A DNA stretch of 64,000 nt from the NCBI GenBank assembly GCA_025201365.1, contig JAIXMF010000010.1, forward strand, positions 62,001 through 126,000, in the 5' to 3' direction. The notes under the pieces are model-generated. The model was not told the DNA's origin. It was given only the letters and a program-made list of their open reading frames with translations, and ran no database searches. The stretch's first letter is position 1. Each line of letters begins with the position of its first letter. Below, piece by piece: positions 22,916 to 33,773 of the stretch. The translations under genes were made by a program, and so were the position numbers. This DNA is from Syncephalis plumigaleata. Taxonomy: Eukaryota; Zoopagomycota; Zoopagomycetes; Zoopagales; Piptocephalidaceae.

Positions 22916-25864
22916 TTACGCGGTTATTGAGCGAACGTGTAAAGAGTAAAACGGGAGGAACGAGATCGAACAAAAAACGAGTATAGCACATGAGTTATGA
23001 GTAGATCGAGCGAGAGGAGTGAATATAGTGACGAGATGGAGAGAGATGAGTGAGTATAGTGAGTGTAAGGAACGAGATCGAGCGAGGGGGACGAGTAGAA
23101 CGCACGAGCTATAAGTTGAGCAGCGAGAGAAGTGAGTATAGCGACGAGATGGAGCAAGTAATGAGTAGATCGAGCGGGTGAAGTGATTATAGTGAGTGGG
23201 GCGCATGAGCAACGAATAGAACGTGCGAGGAACGAGTATAATGAGTATAGGGAGTAGATCGTGCAAGAGGAAGGAGTATAGTAACTAGAGCGAGCAAGGA
23301 ACGAGTAGATCGAGTGAAAGAAGTGAGTAGAACACACGAGCAATGAGTAGAATGACAAGAACCCGCGAGGAATCAGTGGAGTGAGTAAAATGCGAGAAGA
23401 GCGAGTAGGTCGAGAGAGAGAGAGGAACAAGTATAGTGAGTAGATCGAGCGACGAAGGAGTAAGTAAAGCACACGGCGAATGAACAGAACGCGCGAGGAA
23501 TGACTAGCTCGTGCAAGAGAAGTGAGTATAGTGACTAGAACGCGCGAGGAACAAATGTCGTGAGTAAGAGAAATGAGCGTAAAGTATAGAACGTGCAACG
23601 AACGTAAGAGAAACGAGAGTGAGCGAGAGAAATTGTTGCTGTAGCAGCTTGGTTGGCTAATAGTAACGAGTGTATACACGTGTAATAAAATAATATATGC
23701 TGAAAGGTAGTCTTTATTAGTTCGTATGCAGTAACAAGCGTATTGAATGTATTGAGTAGAATACGAAAGGAACGAATAGCTCGAGTGAGAAGAGTGAGTG
23801 TAGTGAGTATGAGGAACGAAGAACGAGTAGAATGTAAATGTAATCACTAGAATGAGTATAACGCGTGCGACGAACGAGTAGAGCGAGTATAACGCGGGAA
23901 GGACGAATATAACGAGTAGATCGTGCAAGGAAGTAAGAGGAACAAGTAGCTCGAGCGAGAAGAGTGAGTATAGTGCACGACGAATGACTAGCTCGTGCGA
24001 AGGAGTGAGATCGAGTGAAAAAAGTGAGTATAGGGAATAGAACGAGCGAAGAGTGAGTATAGTGAGTAAGAGGAGGTGGAGGAGGATAATGAATACAACG
24101 AGTAAGAGGAGCGAGTAAAGTGACAAGAAGAATGACTAGAACGCGCGAGTAAGCAAGAGGAATGTGCGAGCGTAATGAGTAAAACGCGCGAGGAATGAGT
24201 GTTATGAGTATATCGAGTAAAGCTAGCGTGGAATGAACGTAATGAGTGTAGCGGGTAGAGTCAACGAGGAACGTCAGCGAGGAATGAGCGTAATGTATAG
24301 AACGCGCAAGGAATGCCAGAGAGGGATAAGCGCGACGAGTGTAAGTAGAATGTGAGAGGAATTAGTGTAGCACGCGAGTGAACGTTGAAGGTGTAGCAGC
24401 TTGGTTAATTCATAGTAACGAATATATACACGTATAATAAAGTAGTATATATTGAACGGTAATCTTTGTTAGTTAGTATGCAGTAGTAAGCGTATTTACA
24501 GAGGTGTTACTGTATATGAAGTTCGGTATTAGAGCCACGGTAAGTGTTAAAAGAAGTACGGATACAACCGTTACATAAGCACCGAGAATATAAAGTAGGA
24601 GTAAGGAGTATAGTGAGTAGACCGTGTGCAACGAAGGAGTAGAAGAATGGGTGAAGTGCGCGAGGAACGTAAAAAAAATAAGTCAGAGGAGTGAGTAGAA
24701 CGCGAGAGGAATAAGTATAAAGAGTATAGCGCACGAGTAATTAGGAATGAATAGAGCGCGCGAGGAATGTAAGACGAAAATGCAAGCGTATTGAGTATAG
24801 TGACCAGATCAAGCGAGAGGAGTGAGTAAAGCAAGTAAAGCAAGTAAAGCGCACGAGTAATCAATAGAAAACGTATTGACTGTAATGAGTAACGCGCGAG
24901 AGGAACGAGTAGAATGACAAGAGCCCGCGAGGAATCAGTGGAGTGAATAAAGCGCGAGAAGAGCGAGTAGATCAAGAGAAACGAGTAAGTATGGCGAGTA
25001 TAGTGCGCGACGAACGAGATCAAACGAGAGAGAGAGGAACGAATAAACGCGAGAGAAGCGAGTAGATTGAGCGAGAAACGAGTATAGCGCGCAACGAATT
25101 AGCTCGTGTAAGAGGAGTGATTAAAGCGTGCAACGAACGTAAGAGGAACAAGTATAGGGAGTAGCTCGTGTAAGAGGAATGAGCATAGTAACTAGAGCGA
25201 GCGAGTGAATGCATAGAACGCGTGAGAGGAGTGAGTAGAACGCGAGAGGAACGAGTAATGAGTAGAACGAGTAAGAAGAAGGAGTAAAGTACGCAGCGAA
25301 CGAGTAGATCGAACAAGATGAGTGAATATAATGACAAGATCGAGTGAGAGAAAAGAGTAAAACGCGAAAGGAACGAGTATAGTGAGTTACTCAAGCGCGA
25401 GGAATAAGTAAGAGGAATGAGCGTAAGGAATAGAGCGAGTAAGAGGGATGAGTATAGGGAGTAAGAGGAACGAGATCGAGCAAGAGGAGTGAGTAGAATG
25501 CGAGAGGAATAAGTATTATGACAAGAACGGGCGAGTAATGAGTAGATCGAGCAAGAGAAATAGTGGACGTAGTAGCTTGAATAGTTAATAGTAACGAGTG
25601 TATACACGTGTAATAAAAGAATATATGTTGAACGATAATTTTTAATAGTTTGTATGCAGTAGAAAGCATATTGAATATAACGAGCGGAACGCGACGAATG
25701 AGTACATCGAGCAAAAGGAGTAAGCATAGTGACACGATCGAGCGAGAAATAAGTAATAAACAAGCAGAACGCGCAAGGAGTGAGCATAGTGAGTAGATCA
25801 TACAAGAGGAGTGAGTAGAACACGCGAGAAACGAATATAGTAAGTAGATAATGCGAGAGGAAGG
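22916..25864 (-). repeat. CT-rich degenerate array, unit 2
   Basis: Same as 11727-14675, shifted by 11,189 bp. Confidence 0.85.
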
Positions 25865-28800
25865 TGTAGAAATGAATGCTCAGTTAGCGTACGCAATAAG
25901 ATAAATAAGACACTAGTATGTAGGAGGAGTATATGTTAGAAGCATTTGATTGTTTTATTATAATAAAATATGCTAGCTTATATAGACGAATATTATTGAA
26001 TGATATTAGTAATGATATCGGGCGATATCGTAATTAATGAGAGTATTTGTTAATGAATGTAAATCTCCGATATTCGAGTTATGTGAATAGAATGTTCCTA
26101 TAGATGATGATTAGTAAAGCTCATGATACTTACAACACTCTCCCTCAAAGCGAAATCAGGCAGTTGTTAAGCCTATTTGCTTTGCGAGATGTAATTGCTT
26201 GTGCTTTGCTAGAGCCTTAGTTAAGATATCTGCATTATTGTTGTTGGTGGAACAATAGTTGAGATTGACTAGCTTGTTGGTGACAGCATCGCGAATGTAG
26301 TGATATTTTATATCAATATGTTTGGTCCTGCTGTGATGAGCGGGATTCTTAGTGAGTGCGATAGTGCTTTGGTTGTCACACATTATGCTGATTGGTTGTT
26401 GATTTTTCAACTGTAAACCTATAAGGAAGTTGTTGATCCATATTGATTCCTTTGTTGCCTCGGTCGATGCCATGTATTCTGCCTCTGTTGAAGAGAGTGC
26501 AACTGTCTGTTGGCGTTTACTTGACCAAGTGATGGCGGTTTCATTATAGTTGTATATGTAACCAGAGATGGAGCGTCTGTCGTCGATACTGTTGGCCCAA
26601 TCTGAATCGGTATAGCCGGTGATGGTGCCGTCGCCTTTAGTGAATGTAAGTGAGTAATTAAGTGTGGCGAGAATGTATCTGAAGACGTGTTTGACAGCGT
26701 TCCAGTGAGTTGATCGTGGATCAGATAAATATCTGCTTAACAAGCTGATACTGAATGATAAGTCGGGTCTAGTAGCGTTAGCTAGGTATAATAGACTACC
26801 AATGGCGCTGTTGTAGGGCACTGTGGCCATATAGTCGGCTTCTTTGCTGGAAATCGGATCAGAAGCTTTGCTGATCTTAACGCTGGTGTCTAGAGGTGTA
26901 CCGACAGGCTTAGCGTTGCTCATGTTGTAGCGAGCTAATATGCTTTCAGCATATTTACGTTGTGATAATGTAGTTGTGCTGTTTTGTCGATTTCGAATGA
27001 CTTGAATGCCGAGAATGTAATGGAGTTCGCCTAGATCTTTCATATTAAATCTGGATGACAGGTCAGACTTAATTTGATTGATACTAGCTGTTGAGTTGCC
27101 GATAATAATAAGATCGTCGACATATACGGCGATATAGATGACTGAATCGTTGGTGTGTCTAGAGTATACACCGTGATCGACGTCGTTACGTTTGAAGCCG
27201 AGGGATAGAAGGAATGAATCAATGACTGAATACCAAGCGCGGCCAGATTGCTTAAGGCCGTAGAGTGATTTCTTGAGTAAGCAGACATCATTTCCTTGTT
27301 GAAAACCTTCCGGTTGTTTCATATAGATCTCCTCGTCGAGTATGCCGTTTAAGTATGCCGTAGTAACGTCCATTTGGTGAATGTCGTAATCGTATTGAGT
27401 GGCGATGGCGATTAGAATGCGAATAGAAGAGTAGCGAACGACAGGTGAGAATGTCTCTAGATAGTCGATGCCGTAGAGTTGAGAGTACCCTTGGGCGACT
27501 AAACGAGCTTTATAGCGTTCGACATTGCCGTGTTCGTCACGCTTGATCCTGAAAACCCACTTTGAACCAATTGCTTTTCGACCTTCCGGTAATGCGGTGA
27601 GTTGCCAAGTGTCGTTTTGGTGGAGGCTTTTTAATTCCTCTTGCATGGCAGTATGCCATTTGTCAGCGTCATCTCCAGCTATAGCCTCTTTGTATGTTGT
27701 AGGTTCCGTATCGACTGTCGCCGAGATTAGCGATCTGCATATATTTGCCGAGTCGGAATCACTTACTGTATTGTCAGACTCTTCCGTTAATAAAGGATCG
27801 ACAATATCAGGATTATAAGAGATAGGAGTATTGCGAATACGGTTAGAGCGACGAAGTGAGTAAGTAGTAGGTGGAGGCGACTGAGTAGGTGAAGGTGAAG
27901 ATGAAGGTGAAGATGATTCTGGAGTGGCAGGTCGAGGTGGTTGAGTGGCGGTAGTTGATTGTGTGGGAACCGAATGAATCGAATGTGTGTCGATTGGTGA
28001 TTTGTCGGTAGTGTCGTGTGAAGTGAAAAATTCTACCGTTTCATTCTTTTCTTTTTCGTTTTGAGTGAAAAATTTGTCTTCCACGAATCTCACATCTCTT
28101 GACTTTACAACGCGCTTGCTGTTAGGATCGTACAATTTGTACGCTTTGCTTCCGTCGAAATAACCTATGAATATGCACTCTTTGCTTTTCGATTCGAATT
28201 TAGTGCGAGTTCCGTGATTGAGCGCGAATGCGGAACAACCGAATGTTCTGAGGTGAGAAGCAGATGGCGTTTCGTTGAGCCATAGAGCGTCGGGGATGTT
28301 GTTGTTGATTGCGCGACTGGGTGAGAGATTTCGAACGTGAGCTGCGGTAGCGATAGCTTCGGCCCAGAATGAGTGATCGAGTGATGCGGCGTGAAGCATA
28401 GTACGGGCAGATTCAACCAGTGTACGGTTGGTACGTTCGGCAACGCCGTTCTGTTCAGGTGAGTAAGGGGCTGAAGATTGCCATACTATGCCGTTGTCCT
28501 TTAGGAATGACTGTACGCGCGAGGACGTGAATTCGGTGCCGTTGTCGGATCGTAGCGCTTTTATCGACTTTTGTGTTTGCTTCTCGACGGTGTTCTTGAA
28601 TGACTGAAATTTGTTGAAGAATTCGCTTTTGGATTTCAAGAAGTCGACCCAGATCTTTCTAGAGAAGTCGTCGACAAAGACGACAAAGTACCGGGATCCT
28701 CCTAAACTGTTGGTAGACATAGGTCCACATAGATCGGTATGAATGAGTTCTAGTTGCTGGTTAGCGCGAGGTGAATTAGCGATTCTTTTGATGTTTGTAC

Positions 28801-30477
28801 GGCTTTGCTTGCCGTGAATGCAAGAAATACATTCGTGATCGCTCTTGTTGAATGCTGGAAAGTTGACACCGTGAATAAAGTCGCTGTTGTTGAGAAGCTG
28901 AAGTGAGGAATAATTTAAATGAGCGAAGCGTTTGTGCCATAGTTCTGCTGAAGTGGAACTGGCTGATAGTAGCGATTTGTCGAGTGGGAAACTGAAGTCG
29001 AGTAAGTATAAGTTCCCGTTTAATGTCGCTTGACCGATGGTGAGATTATCCGAGGTCTTGATGAGACACGTGGACGCATTGTTGAATTGAATGGACAGAT
29101 GTTGAGCGGTCAATTTTCGTACTGAAAGTAAGTTGCAAGCGAGTGTGGGAATATGTAGTACGTTGGTGAATTTTACGTTGACCGTATTGCCATTGTGATG
29201 TAGTTGAGCGTCGATAGTGCCGATGCCTATGGCTGACATAGGTGAATCGTTTGCCGTGTAGACAGTTTTGATGGGAATAGTTTCATAAGTGGTGAACCAT
29301 TCCTTGTTGCAACACTGATGTTGTGTTGCGCCACTGTCCACGATCCATTTCTCGGTGAGTGATGGAGTAGATGAAGATGAGAGCGAAAACGATGTGCACG
29401 AGGAGGTGAGTACGTATGAGGTCGATGACTTGTTTGCGTGATCCTTGGAATTGGAATTTCTCTTGCGCTTGTAACATTCGTTGATGGTGTGACCGGGCTT
29501 TCGGCAATAATTGCAGTGCTTGCTTGCCTTTTTGAATTGACGTCTGTTGGCAACGTGCAAAGCATGCTCATGCTGTAGGCCCGATTCGAGTTGGCGCATT
29601 TCCTCCTGTAAGATGCTGCTCTTGACCTTTTCGATGGTTAATGACTCGTTGCTATTAACCAGTGAGATTACTAGCGAGCTGAAATCGGATGGGAGGCTTG
29701 AAAGTAGCACCATGATAATGTCCATTGATCGGAGCGGAATGTCGATATTGGCGATTTGGTCGGCCAATGAGAGGGTGTGGTTGATATGTTCTGCGCATGA
29801 TGTTCCGGGAGACATCTTTGACATAAAGAACTTGCGTCGAAGGTGGTATATGGTAGCAAGGCCCTTGGATTGATAGGTGTCGGCTAAGGTCCTGAGAATG
29901 TCCTTAGCTGTCTTGCAGGCTGTGACTTGTAATAGGATACTACTCGAGATGGTGAGAGTAATAGTAGCACGAGCCTTCATATCCAGGGCTGTCCATTTCG
30001 CAAGGTCGTCCGTGTCGACAGGAGGGTCTTGCTTCGATATATCGAGCTGGTCCCGTTCTGCCAACAACATATCGACTTGGATACGCCAAGTACGATAATT
30101 GGATGTAGTTAACTTGTCGATGGAATTAGTGGATGTCGACATGATGGTAAGACTAGTTTAAAAGATTTGCGTGGAGAGATATACAGACAAGTGAGACTCT
30201 TAATCTGTAGAAATGAATGCTCAGTTAGCGTACGCAATAAGATAAATAAGACACTAGTATGTAGGAGGAGTATATATTAGAAGCATTGATTGTTTTATTA
30301 TAATAAAATATGCTAGCTTATATAGACGAATATTATTGAATGATATTAGTAATGATATCGGGCGATATCGTAATTAATGAGAGTATTTGTTAATGAATGT
30401 AAATCTCCGATATTCGAGTTATGTGAATAGAATGTTCCTATAGATGATGATTAGTAAAGCTCATGATACTTACAACA
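25865..30477 (-). mobile_element. Ty1/copia LTR retrotransposon, copy 2 (looks whole)
   Basis: Identical in layout to 14676-19288 (LTRs 25865-26137 and 30206-30477), and with the same flanks on both sides. It therefore arose by segmental duplication, not by a second insertion. Confidence 0.95.
26156..30142 (-). CDS. Copia gag-pol polyprotein, copy 2
   Basis: 1328 codons with the same protein sequence as the copy at 14967-18953: zinc knuckle, protease, integrase, reverse transcriptase and RNase H in copia order. It looks whole. The lack of any amino-acid difference between copies fits a duplication too recent for drift. Confidence 0.97.
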   Translation of the reverse strand: MSTSTNSIDKLTTSNYRTWRIQVDMLLAERDQLDISKQDPPVDTDDLAKWTALDMKARATITLTISSSILLQVTACKTAKDILRTLADTYQSKGLATIYHLRRKFFMSKMSPGTSCAEHINHTLSLADQIANIDIPLRSMDIIMVLLSSLPSDFSSLVISLVNSNESLTIEKVKSSILQEEMRQLESGLQHEHALHVANRRQFKKASKHCNYCRKPGHTINECYKRKRNSNSKDHANKSSTSYVLTSSCTSFSLSSSSTPSLTEKWIVDSGATQHQCCNKEWFTTYETIPIKTVYTANDSPMSAIGIGTIDAQLHHNGNTVNVKFTNVLHIPTLACNLLSVRKLTAQHLSIQFNNASTCLIKTSDNLTIGQATLNGNLYLLDFSFPLDKSLLSASSTSAELWHKRFAHLNYSSLQLLNNSDFIHGVNFPAFNKSDHECISCIHGKQSRTNIKRIANSPRANQQLELIHTDLCGPMSTNSLGGSRYFVVFVDDFSRKIWVDFLKSKSEFFNKFQSFKNTVEKQTQKSIKALRSDNGTEFTSSRVQSFLKDNGIVWQSSAPYSPEQNGVAERTNRTLVESARTMLHAASLDHSFWAEAIATAAHVRNLSPSRAINNNIPDALWLNETPSASHLRTFGCSAFALNHGTRTKFESKSKECIFIGYFDGSKAYKLYDPNSKRVVKSRDVRFVEDKFFTQNEKEKNETVEFFTSHDTTDKSPIDTHSIHSVPTQSTTATQPPRPATPESSSPSSSPSPTQSPPPTTYSLRRSNRIRNTPISYNPDIVDPLLTEESDNTVSDSDSANICRSLISATVDTEPTTYKEAIAGDDADKWHTAMQEELKSLHQNDTWQLTALPEGRKAIGSKWVFRIKRDEHGNVERYKARLVAQGYSQLYGIDYLETFSPVVRYSSIRILIAIATQYDYDIHQMDVTTAYLNGILDEEIYMKQPEGFQQGNDVCLLKKSLYGLKQSGRAWYSVIDSFLLSLGFKRNDVDHGVYSRHTNDSVIYIAVYVDDLIIIGNSTASINQIKSDLSSRFNMKDLGELHYILGIQVIRNRQNSTTTLSQRKYAESILARYNMSNAKPVGTPLDTSVKISKASDPISSKEADYMATVPYNSAIGSLLYLANATRPDLSFSISLLSRYLSDPRSTHWNAVKHVFRYILATLNYSLTFTKGDGTITGYTDSDWANSIDDRRSISGYIYNYNETAITWSSKRQQTVALSSTEAEYMASTEATKESIWINNFLIGLQLKNQQPISIMCDNQSTIALTKNPAHHSRTKHIDIKYHYIRDAVTNKLVNLNYCSTNNNNADILTKALAKHKQLHLAKQIGLTTA

Positions 30478-33262
30478 GAATGAATGCAATAACCATTATC
30501 TGTTAATGAAGTCAACAAACTTACTAATGGGAGCATTAACAAAATGGAAGGGGAAGATAGGAGGAAACCATAAGGAGCGGCATTAATAAATGTCAATAGA
30601 TTTATTAGTATTTTATTAGTGATGTCTTCTTAATTCTTTATTACTAAGCTTCATTATCACCTCCTCATTACTAGATAGGTGATTTACTAATGAAAGCTAC
30701 TAATCAATGGCTAATAAAAGTTAACAAATTTCTAATGAAAGCTCATGACTCAAAGGTTAACAAAAGTTAACAAGTTTATTAATAAAGGTTAATAGCCCAA
30801 TGGGGGATCATTGCGACTCATGGAGGACCAGGTCATTTTTCTGGTTAATAAAAGTTAACAAAATTACTAATAAAAAGTTAATGAATTTATTAATAAAAGT
30901 TAATAGCTATTTGGGCTCTTCTGCGGCTCTTCTGCGGCTCTGCTGCGGCTCTTGAGGGTACCGGACCCTTGTCTGGCTAATAAAAGCTAGTGAATTACTA
31001 ATAAAAAGTTAATAAAATTACTAATAAAAGTTAACAAACTTATTAATAAAAGTTAATGGCCCATTGGGGCCCTTGGAGAATCAGGTCATTTTTCTGGTAT
31101 ATCCATTTTTCTCGCTCAATTCTGGTCTTCTGGAGGTAGTATTGCGCCTATTGAAGTCAGAAGGCCCGTCCGGACCAGAATATGCCACTACCATTGAGAA
31201 ATAACGCCATTTGAGCAAAATGAAAAGGACCGGATGCCCAAATAACGCGATTTGTATGGGAGAAATAGACTATTTGCGATTTATTGCCTGGAAATGCATC
31301 GATTGTAGCCAACTCGCATATCAATCAACTCGCTATTGCCATCCGGACATGCGAAACGCACTATTTGTGCATGCTTTCAAGTGCGTTATGGCAATAGCAT
31401 TGTGAAACACGGTATTATAGGGAAACTACCATACAAATTCAAGAATCACGGCGATTTCCGCGGCTTTACTCGCCGTACTACTAAGCTATGCTGGGTTCAG
31501 CGAATAACAAGATTTGTGCACACTGTATTACCCAGCAGAATGGTAGCACCTGCATGCCGATCTGATGGATATTGGGGGAGGAAAATACGGCTACTGGAAA
31601 GCACAGCCAAATCAAGAATCACGACAACTATCGACATTTTACTCGCCCTATTTGTCATTTATTTAGGTAACAGGTACATATTCTGGTCCGGAAAAGCGAG
31701 ATACGTCGAATGAGTGCACAGACAGCGAGATTGGACCACAACAACGATAGTTAATGGGGGAAAGTAAAGCGCCATACAAATAGCACTGTGACTGCGTTTC
31801 TATTAATAGCTATATAGGGTTAGGGTTAGGGCCGTTAATAATGGGGGATAGGTGTTAATAAATGTTAATAAATTTGTTAACTTTTTGTTAACTTTTACTA
31901 ATGGGTTCATTAGTAATATTTTACTAGTTTTAAACTGGCAATTTTTTAACTGTTAACTTTTATTAACAAATTTGTTAACATTTATTAATGGGTTCATTAG
32001 TAACTTTTTGCTAGTTTAAGCTGCTAACCCTTGTTAATTTTACTAAGGGCTATATTAGTAATTTATTACCACTTTATTAATACCATACTAATGACCAATT
32101 AGTAGGTGTACTAATAGCTTATTGCTTTTTATTAATAAACGGCTTATACGAGTGTAATGAGCATAGAAAAGTAAACAAACGGAACTTACTTGAAGCCTAC
32201 ACAGTATGCAAAACAGCATACAGAATAGCTTTATACGCGCAAGCAATACCCGTAACTAGTGCACAGTAGAAATCTAATAAACAGACGGCAGCATACATTG
32301 CAATACAAAGAGTAGCAGACGAGCACTGTTAACGTACAAAGGAATAAACGCGCGAGTGGATCATGACGCAATGACCGCCGTAAGACACTCGCGAGAACAG
32401 CACGGTAGCCTTGTCGTGCACAAGCGCTACAGGCTGAAGAAGAGGAGTGATTGCAGCAGAATAACGTGAGTATGAACGCGTGATCGTAGTGATCGTAGTG
32501 AGCGTGCGTAGAAAAGCAGCGCAAACAACAAAGAGGTAAGGACAATAGACAGGATGAATAGAACGCGTAGATGATGACGCGGTCTACCGTTAGATCAACA
32601 ACACCAACAACAACAAGGAGCGGTGAACAGCAAACGTGATTAAAACATAAAACAAGCAAGAGAGGAGAAAGTACAAGTACGCGAGTGTGCTAAGCAAAGG
32701 TAAGCGTATACAAGGAATAGGAGAAAGAGAAATAAAGAACAGGTACAGCGAGCATCACGAATACAAGTAGTGAACGGCGAAGAAAGAGAGAAAGGAAAGA
32801 GTAGTAAACAATAGAGAGAGGGAGAGGGGTGAACGTGTAAAGCAGGTGGTATTCACCAATAACCAAGAATGATTAGGAACTATTAACCGCCAGGTACATG
32901 TAATTATGCGAGTTAGTTACGCGGTATAGGTCCACGTAGGATGCACCAGTCAATATATGGAGCATATAAGCACGTAGTCGAGAATGGCACACGCTGTTTC
33001 ATAGCCTGTTGATATGTAGAGAGTGGCGTTAAACGGCGTAGATCAGGTAATAGTAGACAGAGCGGCACACGACTGAATGTCCCTTTGACCGAGTATTATA
33101 TATGCATGCTAGATCGTGAAGCTAAGCTGCCTTCTAGAACAGGAGTTAGTCATGATAAAGTGAAAGCGTCAAGGCTCATAGGCCACGCTCGAGGTCTGTT
33201 CTAGACTTACTCGTTAATAACAATAAACCTTTGGTAAATCCTGCATAGAATCACGTAGCATA
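30478..33262. repeat. Diverged terminal copy of the repeat block
   Basis: Matches 19289-20868 exactly up to 32057, then becomes a diverged copy of 20869-22850 with point differences. Its minisatellite is reduced to about one unit (32560-32640), and the CT array is missing. Homology stops at about 33262, just after CACGTAGCAT. This is the repeat/unique boundary. It also holds a 524-bp element (31169-31692) and a TTAGGG tract (31815-31831). Confidence 0.88.
33133..33205 (+). ncRNA. Candidate structured RNA / conserved hairpin, diverged copy C
   Basis: Same 73-nt length and the same perfect 10-bp outer stem as 11542-11614. The inner stem reads GGC/GCC instead of GCC/GGC, so both sides changed together and pairing is kept. 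The box-C-like string is altered here (ATGATAA). A TATATAT run lies upstream at the same distance. Confidence 0.5.
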
Positions 33263-33773
33263 GATTGCGGTAATACTCCAGTTTGGACCCATGTGGAATA
33301 CATCCATTTATCATTCGAAAGCATCCAATAATATCTCGATCCATATTGGCATATAGCCCAGAGTAAGCTGTATAATTTTATGACATGCTTATATGCATAG
33401 ACAATATTCACCGTGCGCTATACTCTATGAAATTACATGTGGAAATTGATACTATATCAGCAAGTAGCCACAGCATTTACTAGTTCATTGTCATCATTAT
33501 TAATCGTCAAGTGTACTTACCATTGCAATCCTATAGGTATACATTTGCCGTAGGTGCATCTTCTCCAAGGATATCATAGTGGATGTATATTAAAATAAAT
33601 TATTATACAAGATAGAATGCTCGATACACATTAATACGGCTCATTAGCTTGACCATTGTTTTATTTGCTTTCCCAGTTGCAGTTGCAGTTCGGTATACGT
33701 AGCATATGCTCACCTGCTTGCTGTAGGAGCATTGTTCAATAAAACCAACGAAATGTAAAGCATGCGTCACTTT
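33263..33773. other. Intergenic, repeat boundary to first gene
   Basis: Ordinary AT-rich unique sequence. It should contain the 3' end of the minus-strand glycosyltransferase transcript. I see no other gene or repeat. Confidence 0.6.

Larger units (their letters stand above)
20764..31952. repeat. Tandem unit 2 (11,189 bp)
   Basis: Apparently exact second copy of 9575-20763. Identity continues to 32057 and then falls off into the diverged terminal block. Such close identity means either a very recent unequal crossover or an assembly duplication; the sequence alone cannot separate these. Confidence 0.93.

Noticed and set aside
14676-30477. Two independent copia insertions
   Set aside because: Both copies have the same flanks on both sides and the same LTR differences, so the second is a product of the 11,189-bp duplication.
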